Source: Tetragonia tetragonoides (Eukaryota > Streptophyta > Magnoliopsida > Caryophyllales > Aizoaceae). Taken from it: a DNA stretch of 64,000 nucleotides. The stretch spans positions 37,035,691 through 37,099,690 of the forward strand of contig CM076148.1 in NCBI GenBank assembly GCA_038025085.1. The letters are read 5' to 3'. Numbering within the stretch: position 1 is the stretch's first letter; every line of letters begins with the position of its first letter. The notes under the pieces are model-generated. The model saw nothing but the letters and a program-made list of their open reading frames with translations. It had not been told where the DNA came from and searched no databases. Of this stretch, positions 10,937 through 22,312 are shown in pieces. The translations under genes and the position numbers were made by a program.

Positions 10937-12435
10937 TCTATCTATAACTTACTACTAAAACTGGACAATTATGTCTACGTGTCTCACTGTGGTTCCTTTT
11001 TTTGCCGCCTAACATTTTTCAGGTTACAAGTTACTGTTGCTTTTCTTACATCAGATTTGTAGAGCTATCAGTGCTTAAATTGGGGTTCAACTTCTTGAGC
11101 ATATATTGTGAAGTGAATCATTTATAGTGTGAATAAAAAAAAAATCAAGAGAAGATTGCGATATTGATTGAAATAAGCCAATAAACAGCTGAATGAATTG
11201 GTACAGGGGAGTTGGTTGTCCATGAATGATCGTGGTAGAACGAATCTATTGATTGCTCATAATTTCTGTTTAGAATACGTATAGTTTGTTACATTGTCCT
11301 TTCAATTTAAGCTCAGAAAACTAATTATTTTGACAGCCTATGACTCTGCCCTATTCTGAAGCTACTTTTAACATTTTATTTTCATTTATAAATAAATGTA
11401 GTTTATGTGAAAATTTTGCTTTAGATGAAAAATCAAGTAGTGGTTTTGTGAACTCTTAAGATACTAATCAGCTTGTAATGGACACTTCAAATGCTTCATA
11501 ATAAATACTATTATTGTCTCTAGAAAATAAGTGTAATGACTAATACTCTTAAGATACCCCGGCCTGTTTCTGTTTATGTGTATTTTTCCAGCAAAGAAGA
11601 AGTTGCAGACCTTCAATTACAGATAGCATATATGTTTAGGTGCAGCGTAGAGATTTCCTGAGGTAAGGTTGAGTCCTATATTTTTCCATTTTCTCGCACA
11701 TTTACTAATATTGTAGTATAAGCTTTAATTTTGATTGTTGAACTACCCTTGGTGCTGTTTTGTGCGAGTTTCTTTCTTCGATTTGGGTTGAATTATTAGA
11801 AAAAGAAATAATTAATTTCTTATGATATCGCCATGACATTGAATAATTTGCTTCACATTGAATCATTGTTTCAATTAAAATATCCTTGGAGATTGCTGAA
11901 TCATGAAATCTACTTCCACTATTCTCTATAGTGGTTCTACTTTATGAGGTCCTTGCTTGCTTAAACATTTTTCTTAGCCTCTATAGTAGGGCTTTACAAG
12001 TCTTAGTATGTGCTTTGAGCTTTAGAACATATAGTACTTACGAGGAAGACATTCAGAGACCTAAATCACTACATGTCACTGCTTAATTGTATGAGGTTTT
12101 CCCTTAAAAAAAGATAAAAAAAAATCGTATGAGGCTTGAAAGTCAAGAGTTCAAGTTGGGTGCTCTAATTAACAATAGAATCAATCTAGACAACATGTTT
12201 TGTTATTGTGATGTTGTGTCTTGGCCTGTCTTTGGATATGAAGGAGAAAGCTAGCAGAGAGTAGCAGCAAAGATTTAAGTACAGGAGGTACTTCTGGCCT
12301 GAACTCTGAAGGAGGTGAAAGATAGATTTACACAACAATTGAGCCATTCAAAGTTACGGGATATCAGATTTGACCAGATAATAGAGCATTGTATAATTTT
12401 TGTAGGTGGAGTTTCCGCGACTGGTGACATGTTCA

Positions 12436-12490
12436 GAGAGTGTGTTCCTATAACTCTTTGGGAGGAAAGGAGTTATAAGAACACACTCTC
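12436..12490 (+). repeat. Short inverted repeat, 21-nt arms
   Basis: The arms 12436-12456 (GAGAGTGTGTTCCTATAACTC) and 12470-12490 are complementary at 20 of 21 positions, with a 13-base loop. The stem is within the Helitron. It might simply be a foldback; whether it is transcribed or processed is unknown. Confidence 0.8.
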
Positions 12491-12578
12491 AATCTGTTTT
12501 TGTGAGACTAGAGGAGTATTTTTGTTTATATGGATACAATCTGTTTCACTAGCTTGATATGGATATTGCGCTCAACTT

Positions 12579-12797
12579 ATGATTTGCACTGTCTGTAATG
12601 TATTGGTGACTGGTACGGAGAAGGGATTGTGGAGCCTTCGTTTAGCAGCTGCTAATAAGATGACAGAGGGATGTGCACAACCTGACTTTGGTTTCAGACT
12701 TGGGAGTACTGTATCTCAAGATCAAAAATTGCAACTTGAGGAATTGTTTAAAGACGATAGTGTGGGCATGTTGCATGCAGACAACTTAGGGGCTTAG
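12579..12797 (+). CDS. Coding-like fragment inside Helitron (possible captured exon)
   Basis: The frame from 12579 translates to a balanced composition including GLWSLRLAAANKMTEGCA and LGSTVSQDQKLQLEELFKDD, unlike the surrounding AT-rich sequence. I do not recognise the parent gene. Its start codon is probably not real and there is no promoter in view. The most likely reading is an exon fragment captured by the Helitron; chance is the alternative. Confidence 0.3.
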   Translation: MICTVCNVLVTGTEKGLWSLRLAAANKMTEGCAQPDFGFRLGSTVSQDQKLQLEELFKDDSVGMLHADNLGA

Positions 12798-13253
12798 TGT
12801 GTGAGATTGTTTTTGTATAGTTGAAGTGTTAGATAAGTTGATAATCTCCAAACTGCATACTTTTAATTTAGTTGCTTAAGGATTAGTTTTTGTTTTTTTG
12901 TTTTTTTTTTCCCTTCTGGATAGGTGCTCATGGATAAGGGAGATGTTTGGATAAATTGCTTGATGATAGTTATTGGTGGGATGATCCACCTAACATTATC
13001 CAGTACAATATTATTTTAAACGCAAGAAAATTATCTCAATGTTGTTCTTTGGAAGAAACAAAAGAGATGAATATACATATTTATTTTTCTAAACTACTCA
13101 CACGAATTTGTGTATTTCTTTCTATATGTATTTAATTTCTTTTTATGTGAAATTGTCATAGGAGTAATATGTAGGAGTATTATTTTGCAGAGTACTTAAT
13201 CGTTATTATATATTAATTATTTAAGTCGTGCATCGCACGGATTTTAAACTAGT

Positions 13254-13389
13254 TGTATAATATACACAAACATGTTTCGTGTCTATCTCTCTTCTCTCCC
13301 TCACATCCATATTATTACTCTTTTGAAATTTAAAGGAGCTCAAAGGAGAAGAGAGAGATAGACACAAAGACATGATTGTGTATATTACA
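13254..13389. repeat. Foldback sequence with about 42-bp arms
   Basis: The left arm (13254-13296, TGTATAATATACACAAACAT..) pairs imperfectly with the right arm (13346-13389) across a loop of about 50 bases. It abuts the Helitron 3' end. It could be a small foldback MITE, but no target duplication was found. Confidence 0.6.
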
Positions 13390-13559
13390 CCAAATATAAT
13401 CCTATCATGGTACGAAGGATAGTTCAAAAAAAAGGGGGAATGTTGAACTCTAGTTGGAAGGCTAGCTAGTTTAGTGAGAAAAGGGGGACATCTCAATGCA
13501 AAATTCCGTAGTTTAAAACTGGTCTCTTATGCGACGGGATCGAGTCTTAAGGGGTCCAA

Positions 13560-13960
13560 TATCGAGTTGTCACATATATTGAGGCTATGTTTGGCACGAA
13601 CAGCTAGCTTTTCAATAAAAGCTACAGCTTGAAACTTGTAGCTAGTGTTTTTTACTCTCTGCTATCAAACAATTTGTCATTAGATTTTTTATCTGAAATT
13701 ACAGCTACAGACCTACAGCTAATTTTTTGAAAGTTATCCCTGCAAGCTTCCACCTGCAGCTACAGCTACAGCTAGTTTTCTACTTATAGGTAGCATATAA
13801 GTCTGATAAGTAAGCGCCTCTTCTCTTCAACTTCTCATTGAAGTATTGAGTAGATTTTAGTTCAGTTCACTAAAAAGAAGTTCAATTCAGAAAAATCCAG
13901 TTCAGTTCGATAAACTAAAATACAATTTTACTCTTTATAATTGTAGATTCAGTAAAACAT
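13560..13960. repeat. Remnants of MITE-like repeats (AGCTACAGCT-rich and TTCAGTT-rich)
   Basis: 13600-13800 is rich in GCTACAGCT-type repeats after TATGTTTGGCACGAACAGCT, a hAT-MITE-like style. 13828-13960 (CTCTTCAACTTCTC..TTCAGTTC..) resembles the TTCAG-repeat MITEs at 39442 and 47832. Ends are not resolved. Confidence 0.4.
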
Positions 13961-14238
13961 GAGAACTCGAGTTGACATATCAATTGAATTAGGATAAAGT
14001 TTCACTTGAATTAATTTGTATGTAATTACCTATCTTCCATATGTGGACTACCTTGTGTAGGCCAATACTATAGCTTACAATGTCTGACACAATATGAAAA
14101 CACATGCACGTACACTACAAACACGAAATTGTTGAGAAAATTCACTACATGAAAAATCATTTATTATCGAAACTGATACGATTAGACTGATTAAATTTGT
14201 CAAAGAATGTAATTATCTTCAATTTCATATAAATTTTA

Positions 14239-15032
14239 CGGTTTTGCTAATGACAGCCCTTAGGGCTGTCAATAAGAAGCATTAATTAAGACATCTTTTA
14301 TAAAATCTACCATAATCTCATAAATGCTGAATTTTCTCTTACCAAAATACCCTCCAGTCCGTTTCACCCATTTTCTCTCTCCTTCCCTCACTCCAGTCTC
14401 TCTCCTCGCACTATCCAACCACTATTACCCCCGCCTCACCCCTACCCACCCGGCCACCGCCGCAGTCGCTTTTGGCTAGAGACCACGGCGATGGCCACCA
14501 CCGGCCAACCACCACCTTCCCTCGCCGGAAAATTTGTCGTAAACCCCCAAAAAATAAAACCCCCAAAAAAATCGAAAAATTCAACAAATCTAAACCCTAG
14601 GTCCAAATTGGTATCAAATATAGGCATGGTGAACCCTAAGGGGCTTGATTCAACATGAACCAAGGGGAAATTTACAACAAAAAAAGGGGCAGATCTGGAC
14701 ATTGGCGAATGATTTCCAATGGTGGTGACGAGTGGCGACAGTGGTGGTCAAGTGGTGAACCAACGGTGGTGGAGTGGCAGAGGCTGTGGGGGTCATGCTC
14801 TTGATGGTGGTCCGGTGGGATGGTGGACTGCTCAGACTTGTGGGGGGAGAGAGAAAAGAGGGAGAAAAAAATGAAGAACGTGGAACTGTAAGGCTGCGAA
14901 GAAATAGGGGTATAAGAATTTTTTCAATGTGAACGCAATTTATTGTGGCTTCATATTTTGATTTTTTAATTTATTTTTAATACTATAATTAATGCTTAAT
15001 AACAGTCCTAAGGGCTATCATTAGCATTTGCC
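14239..15032. mobile_element. Mutator-like non-autonomous element (MULE), 794 bp, possible captured sequence
   Basis: The left end CGGTTTTGCTAATGACAGCC and the reverse complement of the right end (GGCAAATGCTAATGATAGCC) form TIRs that continue through CTTAGG..CTGT..CATTAATTA for about 45 bp. A perfect 9-bp target duplication TAAATTTTA flanks it (14230-14238 and 15033-15041), diagnostic of Mutator. The interior (about 14340-14890) is GC-rich with CCACCGGCCA and CGCCGG motifs, unlike the AT-rich flanks, as in Pack-MULEs. The minus-strand open frame 14702-14442 is the only long frame and is not recognised. Confidence 0.85.
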
Positions 15033-15041
15033 TAAATTTTA

Positions 15042-15900
15042 TATATTTTAAAACTGAGAAAAATGACACAAAATCAAACACAAATCGACATGACTTAACT
15101 TGTTTACCGGCTCTAGCCAATACTAGATCTAATATTTGTTCCCGAGTTTTTCATTGTTTGTGAAATTCGGTCTTATCAATTAGTCTACTATTTTCTGATT
15201 CTTTTGACCACTATCCCATCCCCAATTCTCAAACTTTTGTTTATTACTTTCTTAGTAAAATTCCACCTTTAATAAAAAGCATACTATATCATTTTTAAGC
15301 CATATGTTTTTCTAGTTCTCATAAAAAAATCTCTTCTAGTTGCATGGAATTTGATGCCCACTCCTAAAAAAGAATAAAAAAAGAGTTGAAACTTGAAAAA
15401 GAAAAAGAAATTGTAATTCAGTTTTTATATGGGGAAGGGGCATTAACTTAAAAGGATTAATCGCAGTATTTGAAGATTGACACTTCGCAGCAGCCTATAA
15501 TAGCTGAATTATATAAAACTAGCCAGTTGATGGTTTAGCTAATTAAGATTTTTTTATTATTTAACCACAAGTTCTCTTAATGTTTTTGGGTTAAGGTGAA
15601 TAGTGTTCGCACCGGATCAATTCAGAAAGGGGTAAAGTGCTTCCACTAAATAGTTTTTCCATTTATAAACTTCGAACACTCAATCTTACTTAAAGGATAA
15701 ACTCCAACTATTTATTGGTAAATAATTAAGAATGAGGACCACAATTTTCCGATCCTTGACGTGTATGTTAGGAGCACCTCTTGTGTGTGCGATGGAATTG
15801 GATGCTATCCAAAAAAAGCCAAAGGGAGATAGCAACAAGGAGTCAGTTAGAATATTAGTTGTCTCTCCTATCCTCTCACACTAGCTAGTCTCACACTAGC
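15042..15900 (+). promoter_or_regulatory. Upstream region of gene 1 (shared with genes 2 and 3)
   Basis: This holds the upstream segment repeated before all family members: TTTTTCATTGTTTGTGAAATT (15147), TCTTATCAATTAGTC (15171), GATGCCCACTCC (15353), GACACTTCGCAGCAGCCTA (15480) and GCTAGTCTCACTAG-like repeats before the TATA box. The GCCTA at 15493-15497 is the empty site of the TRIM element present upstream of gene 2. Confidence 0.6.
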
Positions 15901-15917
15901 TAGTCTCACGTAGAGTC

Positions 15918-15925
15918 TATAAATA
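15918..15925 (+). promoter_or_regulatory. TATA box of gene 1
   Basis: TATAAATA in the context GAGTCTATAAATATGCAT, about 60 bases before the leader donor. The same box is at 36691 and 54290 for genes 3 and 5. Confidence 0.8.
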
Positions 15926-15949
15926 TGCATTAGGTTTTTGCAAATAAAA

Positions 15950-16534
15950 GCAAACACAGCGTTCGATCCTTATTCAAATCTTGAGGTACGCAATTTCCCT
16001 CACTCTTCTCTCTAATTTTGTGTAATTTAGCTATATTATATATTTTTAGTAAATTTTCTATGTTTAAAATAGAAACTAATAGCTAGCACTTTCCATATGG
16101 CCCAATTTCCCCCCCTTAAATTTCTACAAAATAATGGTCACATTTCTAAGTACATTCTTCTAGCTTGCAATGCATACTCAGAGTATTTACTTATCATCTT
16201 TTGATAAGACAATTAATTTAAAAGTAATACTTCCTTTACAAAATCCCACGACATTTTTTTTGGGTACTTTTAGTTAAAAATAATATCTTTTTTTAAAATG
16301 TAACCGTCGTCTTAATATGAGACCGTCTTATATAAATTTTGATGAATCATTAATTAATTACATAGTTTTAGCCCGTGCTTTTGAAAATTCTTGCACAATT
16401 TATTCTACCGTCTCTGTGTTCGATCTTACTTGAATACTATAATAACATAACACCAATAATTGTATTTAACTCAACATTATTAGTAAATTATACTACAATT
16501 CTAATACATATATATTATGTTGCATCCTGGCCAG
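15950..16534 (+). other. Non-coding leader exon and 5'UTR intron of gene 1
   Basis: The leader ends CTTGAG at 15985 with donor GTACGCAAT. The intron closes with CCTGGCCAG at 16534, and the second UTR part GCTAAAGGCGG leads to the start codon at 16569. The same arrangement in four paralogs supports the splice sites. The transcription start is only estimated. Confidence 0.7.
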
Positions 16535-16568
16535 GCTAAAGGCGGTATAGTAAGCGAGCTAATCAACA

Positions 16569-17374
16569 ATGGCTGCGGAGCAATCAGTCGAAACCGTGCA
16601 ACTTCGATTCGTCAATGGAGACATCAAGAATGAATACCCTGCACCATTGGACTTTATGAAGAGTCATGCTTGGTCTGGTCATGTTGTTGGTGGCAAATAC
16701 CCTGAGTGTATCAAAAAGGAAGGGTCTATACACTTCAAACATGACGGGACTGAGAGCGGTCCAGATGGATCCAAGGGTGCAGTTATATACACGGCCGCAC
16801 TCTTGGACTCAGACTCGAACTCGGGCCTCAACACTCAGGCCACTTTCCTCGTGGCCTGGTGGAGGTCCATTAGACTCGCTAAGGTATGCATGGATGCTCT
16901 ATATAAGAATAATAAAAATAAAATAAAAGAGTAAATGTTGTCTGAGAGACTGAGACCAATTCAAAGAATATTGAGTCACTATTAAGAAATGTTTTTTTTC
17001 TACTAAATTAAATTGACCTAGAGTTCACTGAATTGAAATAAACAATTGAAATATGCGAAAGATCATAAAAGTACGTAGATTACTAAAATAAAACTCTGAT
17101 GAACTCCACTGAATTGAATTGAACCAATTACTGAATATTCCCTAATAGCTACTAGCTAATTAATGGCATATTTGTGTTCTAGGCATATGTTAAAGTTGGC
17201 ATCAGAGAGAAATTTGAGTGCATGGACTGGAAGGAGATCGAAGATGAGCTGAACAAGTCTGGGGAATCAAGCCATGCCTTTGACGCGTATACTAGAACTG
17301 GTGCAAAAGCTCATATCGGTTTTGATGGAAAGCTTGACGTAGTTTTTGGAAGTGGTATTGGTAACTCTGAGTAA
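16569..17374 (+). CDS. 23 kDa jasmonate-induced protein-like, gene 1 (two exons)
   Basis: Exon 1 is 16569-16883 and exon 2 is 17183-17374, joined at LAK/AYV in phase 0 (donor AAG/GTATGC, acceptor CTAG/GCA), giving 168 residues. The family is named for jasmonate-induced transcripts; its molecular role is not established. Visible features: residues about 28-41 LDFMKSHAWSGHVVGG, a GSKGAVIY strand (about 75-82), a tryptophan-rich VAWWRSIRLAK end of exon 1, and in exon 2 AYVKVGIREKFECMDW.. with a final GFDGKLDVVFGSG. There is no signal peptide or membrane segment, so cytosolic or nuclear location is likely. It is shorter than the roughly 220-residue family members because their N-terminal part is absent. 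Exon 1 is protein-identical to that of gene 2. AATAAA lies at 17482-17487. Reading past the donor would add a short tail and stop at 16934. Confidence 0.8.
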
Positions 17375-17652
17375 TTAGCAGATCATTTTATTGATCTGCT
17401 AGCATAGCAATTGCAGTCCTATGGGCATGGATAACTTAATATGCATTTGCTGCTATAATACGAATCTTGTTCGTAAAATTAAATAAATGCCCCTCTTAAT
17501 TAAGTTTGTAATACCTCATGTGTATCTATTTTCAAAATATATATACATTATGGTGTACTTTATAATTAAGTGTCTATGTTTTTACTTCTTGTTTTATGGC
17601 TTGTTATATTTGTCAACTTGAATAACTCATACAACGAGTAAAGGTTAATTTG
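17375..17652 (+). other. 3'UTR and proximal 3' flank of gene 1
   Basis: TTAGCAGATCATT..ATTGATCTGC, GGGCATGGATAACTTAATATG and AAATTAAATAAATGCCCCTC are shared with genes 2 and 3. AATAAA at 17482-17487 is the likely poly(A) signal. Confidence 0.6.
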
Positions 17653-17837
17653 AAACCAAGGAGGTGTGGTTGAGTGGTAGGAATTCATCCATTATTAATT
17701 AAAGTTGAGGGTTCGAATTTTGCCTTGGGCATGAAGCAGCTTTAAATTTCTTGGTCCCTTTGAGGTGCCTACAAGCCAGCGCGGGGGATAGTCATTGTAG
17801 TCGACGGTGAATACCATTGGTCGTGAACCAAAAAAAA
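17653..17837 (+). mobile_element. tRNA-derived SINE
   Basis: Pol III box A-like TGGTTGAGTGGTAGG and box B-like GGGTTCGAATTTT lie near the 5' end, and the element finishes in an A-rich tail (17829-17838). A perfect 16-bp target duplication AGTAAAGGTTAATTTG lies at 17637-17652 and 17838-17853. The same position after gene 2 (about 30994-31010) has the uninterrupted sequence. A second, diverged copy lies near 56781. Confidence 0.9.
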
Positions 17838-17877
17838 AGTAAAGGTTAATTTGCTAAATTAAGAGGGAGTAAATACT

Positions 17878-18130
17878 CACTACAAAAAAACATAGCAGGA
17901 AGGCGAATTTATTTCAGCAGAAAAGGTGACGGACTGTGTCGCCTTTGTTAGGTGTATAGAAGAAAAAAGCGAAACAGCCGCTACGCCTTATTTGACTCTA
18001 GCAAGGGAAGATCGCTTAATAAATGACGCGAGTAACGCGAAATGGAATCGCCTTATTTGGGGATAAGCAAACAAGGCGAGATATAATAATATCGCCTTTT
18101 TCGATCTGATAATAAGGCAAACTAAAGGTC
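17878..18130. mobile_element. CACTA transposon end, truncated
   Basis: It starts CACTACAAAAAAACATAGC, followed by subterminal repeats of AAGGCGA/TCGCCTT type (17899, 17939, 18049, 18092). The matching right end (..GTAGTG) was not found, so only one end seems present. The homologous spot after gene 2 runs AGGGAGTAAGTACTATAAGAG without it. Confidence 0.6.
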
Positions 18131-18355
18131 TCGCTTCAATCGTTTCTCTTTTCACCCGTTATTTATTTCTCTTCTCATTATACCTACTCTTTATGTATTT
18201 GACACATCAACTTACTTTCTACATTTAATTTAATTTAGGGTTCTTTCTTTTCGACTGTAAACTGGTGACTGGTAATTGGGAAAAACTGGAAGGAATTGGG
18301 CAAAAATGCAATGTTTAACTGGTAACTGGTAGAAACTGTAATATTGACTGTTCTC

Positions 18356-18513
<158 letters not shown>

Positions 18514-18789
18514 CATAGTCAATTTAATTTATTTATTTTTTTTATTTTTCGATATAACTTGTTACACTTTTAACTATTATGTTAAGTTTGTCCAAATATT
18601 AAAAAAATATTAATTACGGAAAAATGAAATGAATTAATAAAATTGGGCAAAACTAGGATAAATTGGGATAGATTGGGCAAAATTCGGTCAATTTGGAAAA
18701 AATTGGGTAAAACTGTATTTAATAACTGGTAACTGGTGAAAATTGGGGAAAAATGGTAAAAATTGGGCAAAACTAGGCAAAGTTGAAAA

Positions 18790-19119
18790 TCAATTAAAAA
18801 GAACATGCCCCTAATAGAGTATTAATTTGCATCACATTGCAAATATGCATATAAAGGGTTTAGATTTGTTGAGATATGAGACGATGATACATATTAGTGG
18901 GATTGGGGGTTTTTTGTTGTTTAGGGTGCAATTAGTGGGATTGGGGTTGAGGAGTCCTTAATATATAAAATTTCTTAAGGGGGGGGGGGGGAGGTGTTGC
19001 GCAAATCACAAATATGGCACATTCCCTCATTAGCCTCCCTTAGACCCTTACTATCTCCTTTGGAACTTGATAGATATGTAACCGCTACTTAACTACTTGT
19101 ATGGACCGTATGGTGGTTA
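18790..19119. repeat. Intergenic spacer repeat, left part (continues at 26770)
   Basis: AATAGAGTATTAATTTGCAT, AAATATGCATATAAAGGGTT, TTGCGCAAATC..AATATGGCACAT and CCGTATGGTGGTTATCACT match 33583-34097 in order. The LTR retrotransposon at 19125-26764 interrupts this copy. A run of about 12 G lies at 18978-18990. Confidence 0.8.
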
Positions 19120-19124
19120 TCACT

Positions 19125-20334
19125 TGTTATACTCAAGGACAGACTCAAGGGGGGGTGAATTGAGTCTTAGGAAGTTATTCAAATTTTTCGCGAATTATCA
19201 ATTTAAGCACAATCTGTTAACCTAATAATTACTACGTTGTTAAATAGCAAGGCAATATAGCAAAGCAATAAATAAAGAGACACAGATTTTTACGTGAAAA
19301 CCTTCTTGAGCTCAACCAAGAAGTAAAACCACGAACCCTAGGGGATTTTCCAAACTCCACTAAGAGCCGTAAACCAAACTCAATACAATAGACCCTAATC
19401 TACCGTTGAGTTGTATTTCCTGAATTCAACCTCGAACTCAAGAACCAAACTACCTACTATGGCAGCCGTACTCTAAACAAACAAATATTACCAATATGCT
19501 TCTCAATAAGTTAGAATGGTACAATCAAACCTTATGAGAAAACTGTGCTCAAGTATAAGAGGAATTCCAAGGTAACAGTAAAGGTAACTCGTGCAGTAAC
19601 AGCCAAGACTCCTCAATGAAATCACGTAAATAATAAACTGACACTATATGCTCTATGATTTCGTAACCCTTCAACTTAGCAGTAAACAAATTATATATAG
19701 GGAGATTTATCTGACCTAATCACAAGTAGAGATCAACTAGGTTTCAATAAGAATATCTTTCTGTTTAAGAAAACTAAACTCTTTGAATCAGAATAAATCA
19801 CTAAAAGATAATAAAGAAAAGATAATAAAGAGATAAAATCTTTTAATCACAAAATCTTTTACATAATAACAAAGAGTCCTTGTATAACAAGGCTTCCTTA
19901 AAAAGATTTTCAAGAGAACTTTTATAAGTACAAAAGAAATATTTCTGAAAACAGTTTTAGGAAAGCAATTTACCCAGAGATAAATTTTGTCAAACGTTTT
20001 CACAAAACAGCATGAAAAGACTTATGTACTTAAAAATACTTGGTAACACACATCTGTTCCTAGGCTGCTACTTCCTCTGTTACCAACTGTACCTATGATC
20101 AAACCTCAACGCCTTAAGACACGACTTCCCTTACATGAAGTCTAATAAAACAGTAAAGCTCTTTCTTCCAACTTCATGTCATCTTCAAGTAGTATTGTTT
20201 CTGGATCAACCTTCATAGCATATGCATTCAAGATCAACAACATCTACTTGTCTTGGATTCCTTGTATTCACAAAGCTCAGATATAATCATTAGCAATTGT
20301 TCTATCATCATCATCAAAATCAACAAATACAACA
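19125..20334 (-). repeat. 3' LTR (1210 bp)
   Basis: On the + strand it starts TGTTATACTCAAGGACAG and ends AAATACAACA. It matches the LTR at 24834-26764 apart from point differences and the 727-bp insert in the latter. Confidence 0.9.
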
Positions 20335-20350
20335 AATTCCCCCTTTTTGA
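20335..20350 (-). other. Polypurine tract
   Basis: On the minus strand, AAAAAGGGGGAATT lies directly upstream of the 3' LTR, the expected plus-strand primer site. Confidence 0.85.
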
Positions 20351-22059
20351 TGATGACAAACAATTGATGCTTATCCAATAATTAAGCACAAAGCTAATGC
20401 AGTCAACAGACAGACATAACCAAGGAATCAACTCTTATAAATAGAAAGTATACATAAATCAAGCATCTAGGATCATTATATAACAAATACCTAGTAGAGA
20501 AACAATATAAGTAAGAACTAAAAACTCAAACTAAACATAGCTAGACACGACCATATAAGCATCACAATTCTTCCCCCTTTTGGCATCATCGAAAAGCAAA
20601 AGCTGCATAGTGAAATAGAATGCAAATAGCACACACATATTAAGCCAAGTAAGACACAAACATCACCACCAAGAGTTTAAGCACCTGCAAAAGTAAACCA
20701 AGTGATCAACTAGCTCAAATAAGCAATCTAATGACATTAGCCATTCAAACCAGTCAAATACTAAGTTATAAGAGATATAAGCTCAATGCAAACCACTTGG
20801 GTAGATGAAGTGTATGGTGAAGATAGGCTAAAAGGCTCAGGGAACAAATGGTTAGGAAACAAGGTGGGAACAAGGAACATTTGGGTTCGAGTTCCCTCTC
20901 TCTTTTTTGTCTTTATATTCGAATTCCCTTCTTGAACCTTATTAAAATTCTAGCACATGTGTGAAGTTCATTGCAACTTCTCCTTCTACCTTAATATCAT
21001 CCATGTTGCTTCCGTTTTCATGAGAATCATAAAACCATCCATAACATCACCAAAAATGTTTCTACTTAACCTTCTTAAGAAACAACCAACCTTCAATTAG
21101 TTTCAGTGGAGCTATTCACCTATAGTAAGTGAATTTCAGAATTGCTTGACAAAATAATAATAATCAACCAGTTTCAATAAGAATTGAACAATGATTTCCA
21201 TACGAGTGGTTCTTTTTTCTTTTTCTTTTTTTTTTTGAACCTTTTTCGTTTTTTTTAACTACTCATTTGTTTAATAAAGAACACTGGTGATTTTAACAAT
21301 ATACATACGCAAGCAATTGTAAAAGAAAGTTAGCCTCTTGAAGAACACATATTGGTCATAGTAGAAATTTCTTCGACTTTGGTGTTTCCATCTAATTTCC
21401 CCTATGTTAATGCATGTAGAACCATCATCACAACCATCTTCATGTTAACTTCACATTCATTTTCCACAACTCACTTTCACCTATTCTCCTTTTCATTACA
21501 TGAATCACACGCCAATCACTATCACAACTTCAACTCACCTTCTTCTCATTGTTGAAACAACCTTCAAGGGATGAGAAAAAAAAAAGGAGAGAAAGGTGGG
21601 TTTTTTTTAATATATATATGTCGAAGAATAAAGATAGTGTTTGGGCTAAGTTGGGTGAGTGGGATAACTGGTAAAACAAATAGGAAGTAATCTGGTTGTA
21701 GAATCGTCTTCTGGATATTCAAGTTTGTTTGGGTTGGGCAGCGGAAAAGAATAAGACGATTCTTTCTTTTATAAGTTAGCTGATGGCTAGGTAACGATTG
21801 GGGTAACAGTGGTAGTGCATATGAACTCGTACCTTGTTACTTAGTTTTAACGTTTGAAGCGTAAGGGTAATATCATCAGATCTTTTGTGAGTCATTACTT
21901 ACACTTGGCGCAAGTGGTTATGCCAGTTACGGCACGCGAGTTGCCTGTGACCTACAAAAAGATCTCATATGCACAATGTATATTCACACAAAAAAATACA
22001 CTTGTTTGCAAGTTTTCACATAAACTAGCCAATCATTTGGGTATGTATAATGAACCTTT
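20351..22059 (-). other. Region between pol remnant and 3' LTR of the retrotransposon
   Basis: SIRE-lineage elements often carry extra sequence, sometimes an envelope-like frame, between pol and the 3' LTR. Here I see only AT-rich sequence with a T-rich tract (21210-21260) and no convincing frame on either strand. The open frames at 21352-21555 and 21854-22081 are on the opposite strand and look like chance. Confidence 0.5.
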
Positions 22060-22200
22060 AGGTCAGTCTAATCATGTCTAACTCAAGTTTTAATCTCTCA
22101 GATTATTCTCTAATCAAAGGCTTTGTAAAGAAATCAACAATTTGATCCATATTGCAAATAAAATCTATTGGAATATCATGAATATTAGTAAGATCACCAA
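22060..22200 (-). pseudogene. Remnant of Ty1-copia RNase H C-terminus
   Basis: On the minus strand it reads QIVDFFTKPLIRE, a stop, then SERLKLELDMI, matching the universal copia pol ending (..ADIFTKPL..F..LR..LGM). Just this end of pol survives, with an in-frame stop. Confidence 0.75.
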
Positions 22201-22312
22201 AAGATAATAAATCATAATGAACATACAAAAGAAATTGAGATCGAGTTTCTACTCACCTGTCAATGTCACTTATAATTAAGTTCATAAAAGCGAACCATGA
22301 TTTCTCCATGCT

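Larger units (their letters stand above)
10937..13252 (+). mobile_element. Non-autonomous Helitron, 2.3 kb
   Basis: It starts with TCTATCTATAACTTACTACT after an A, and ends CGTGCATCGCACGG (stem-loop 13228-13240) plus ATTTTAA and CTAG at 13249-13252, before a T. TC start, GC-rich subterminal hairpin, CTRR end and A/T insertion site are the Helitron signature. No Rep/helicase is encoded. The interior contains stretches with coding character (12579-12797) and a 21-nt-arm hairpin (12436-12490), consistent with host sequence capture. Confidence 0.8.

Noticed and set aside
16666..16926. Second-frame proteins overlapping exon 1 of genes 1, 2 and 3
   Set aside because: Shadows of the real exon, duplicated because the exons are duplicated.
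17660..17720. tRNA gene suggested by box A/B-like motifs
   Set aside because: No cloverleaf or CCA-compatible acceptor; the A-tail and target duplication make it a SINE.
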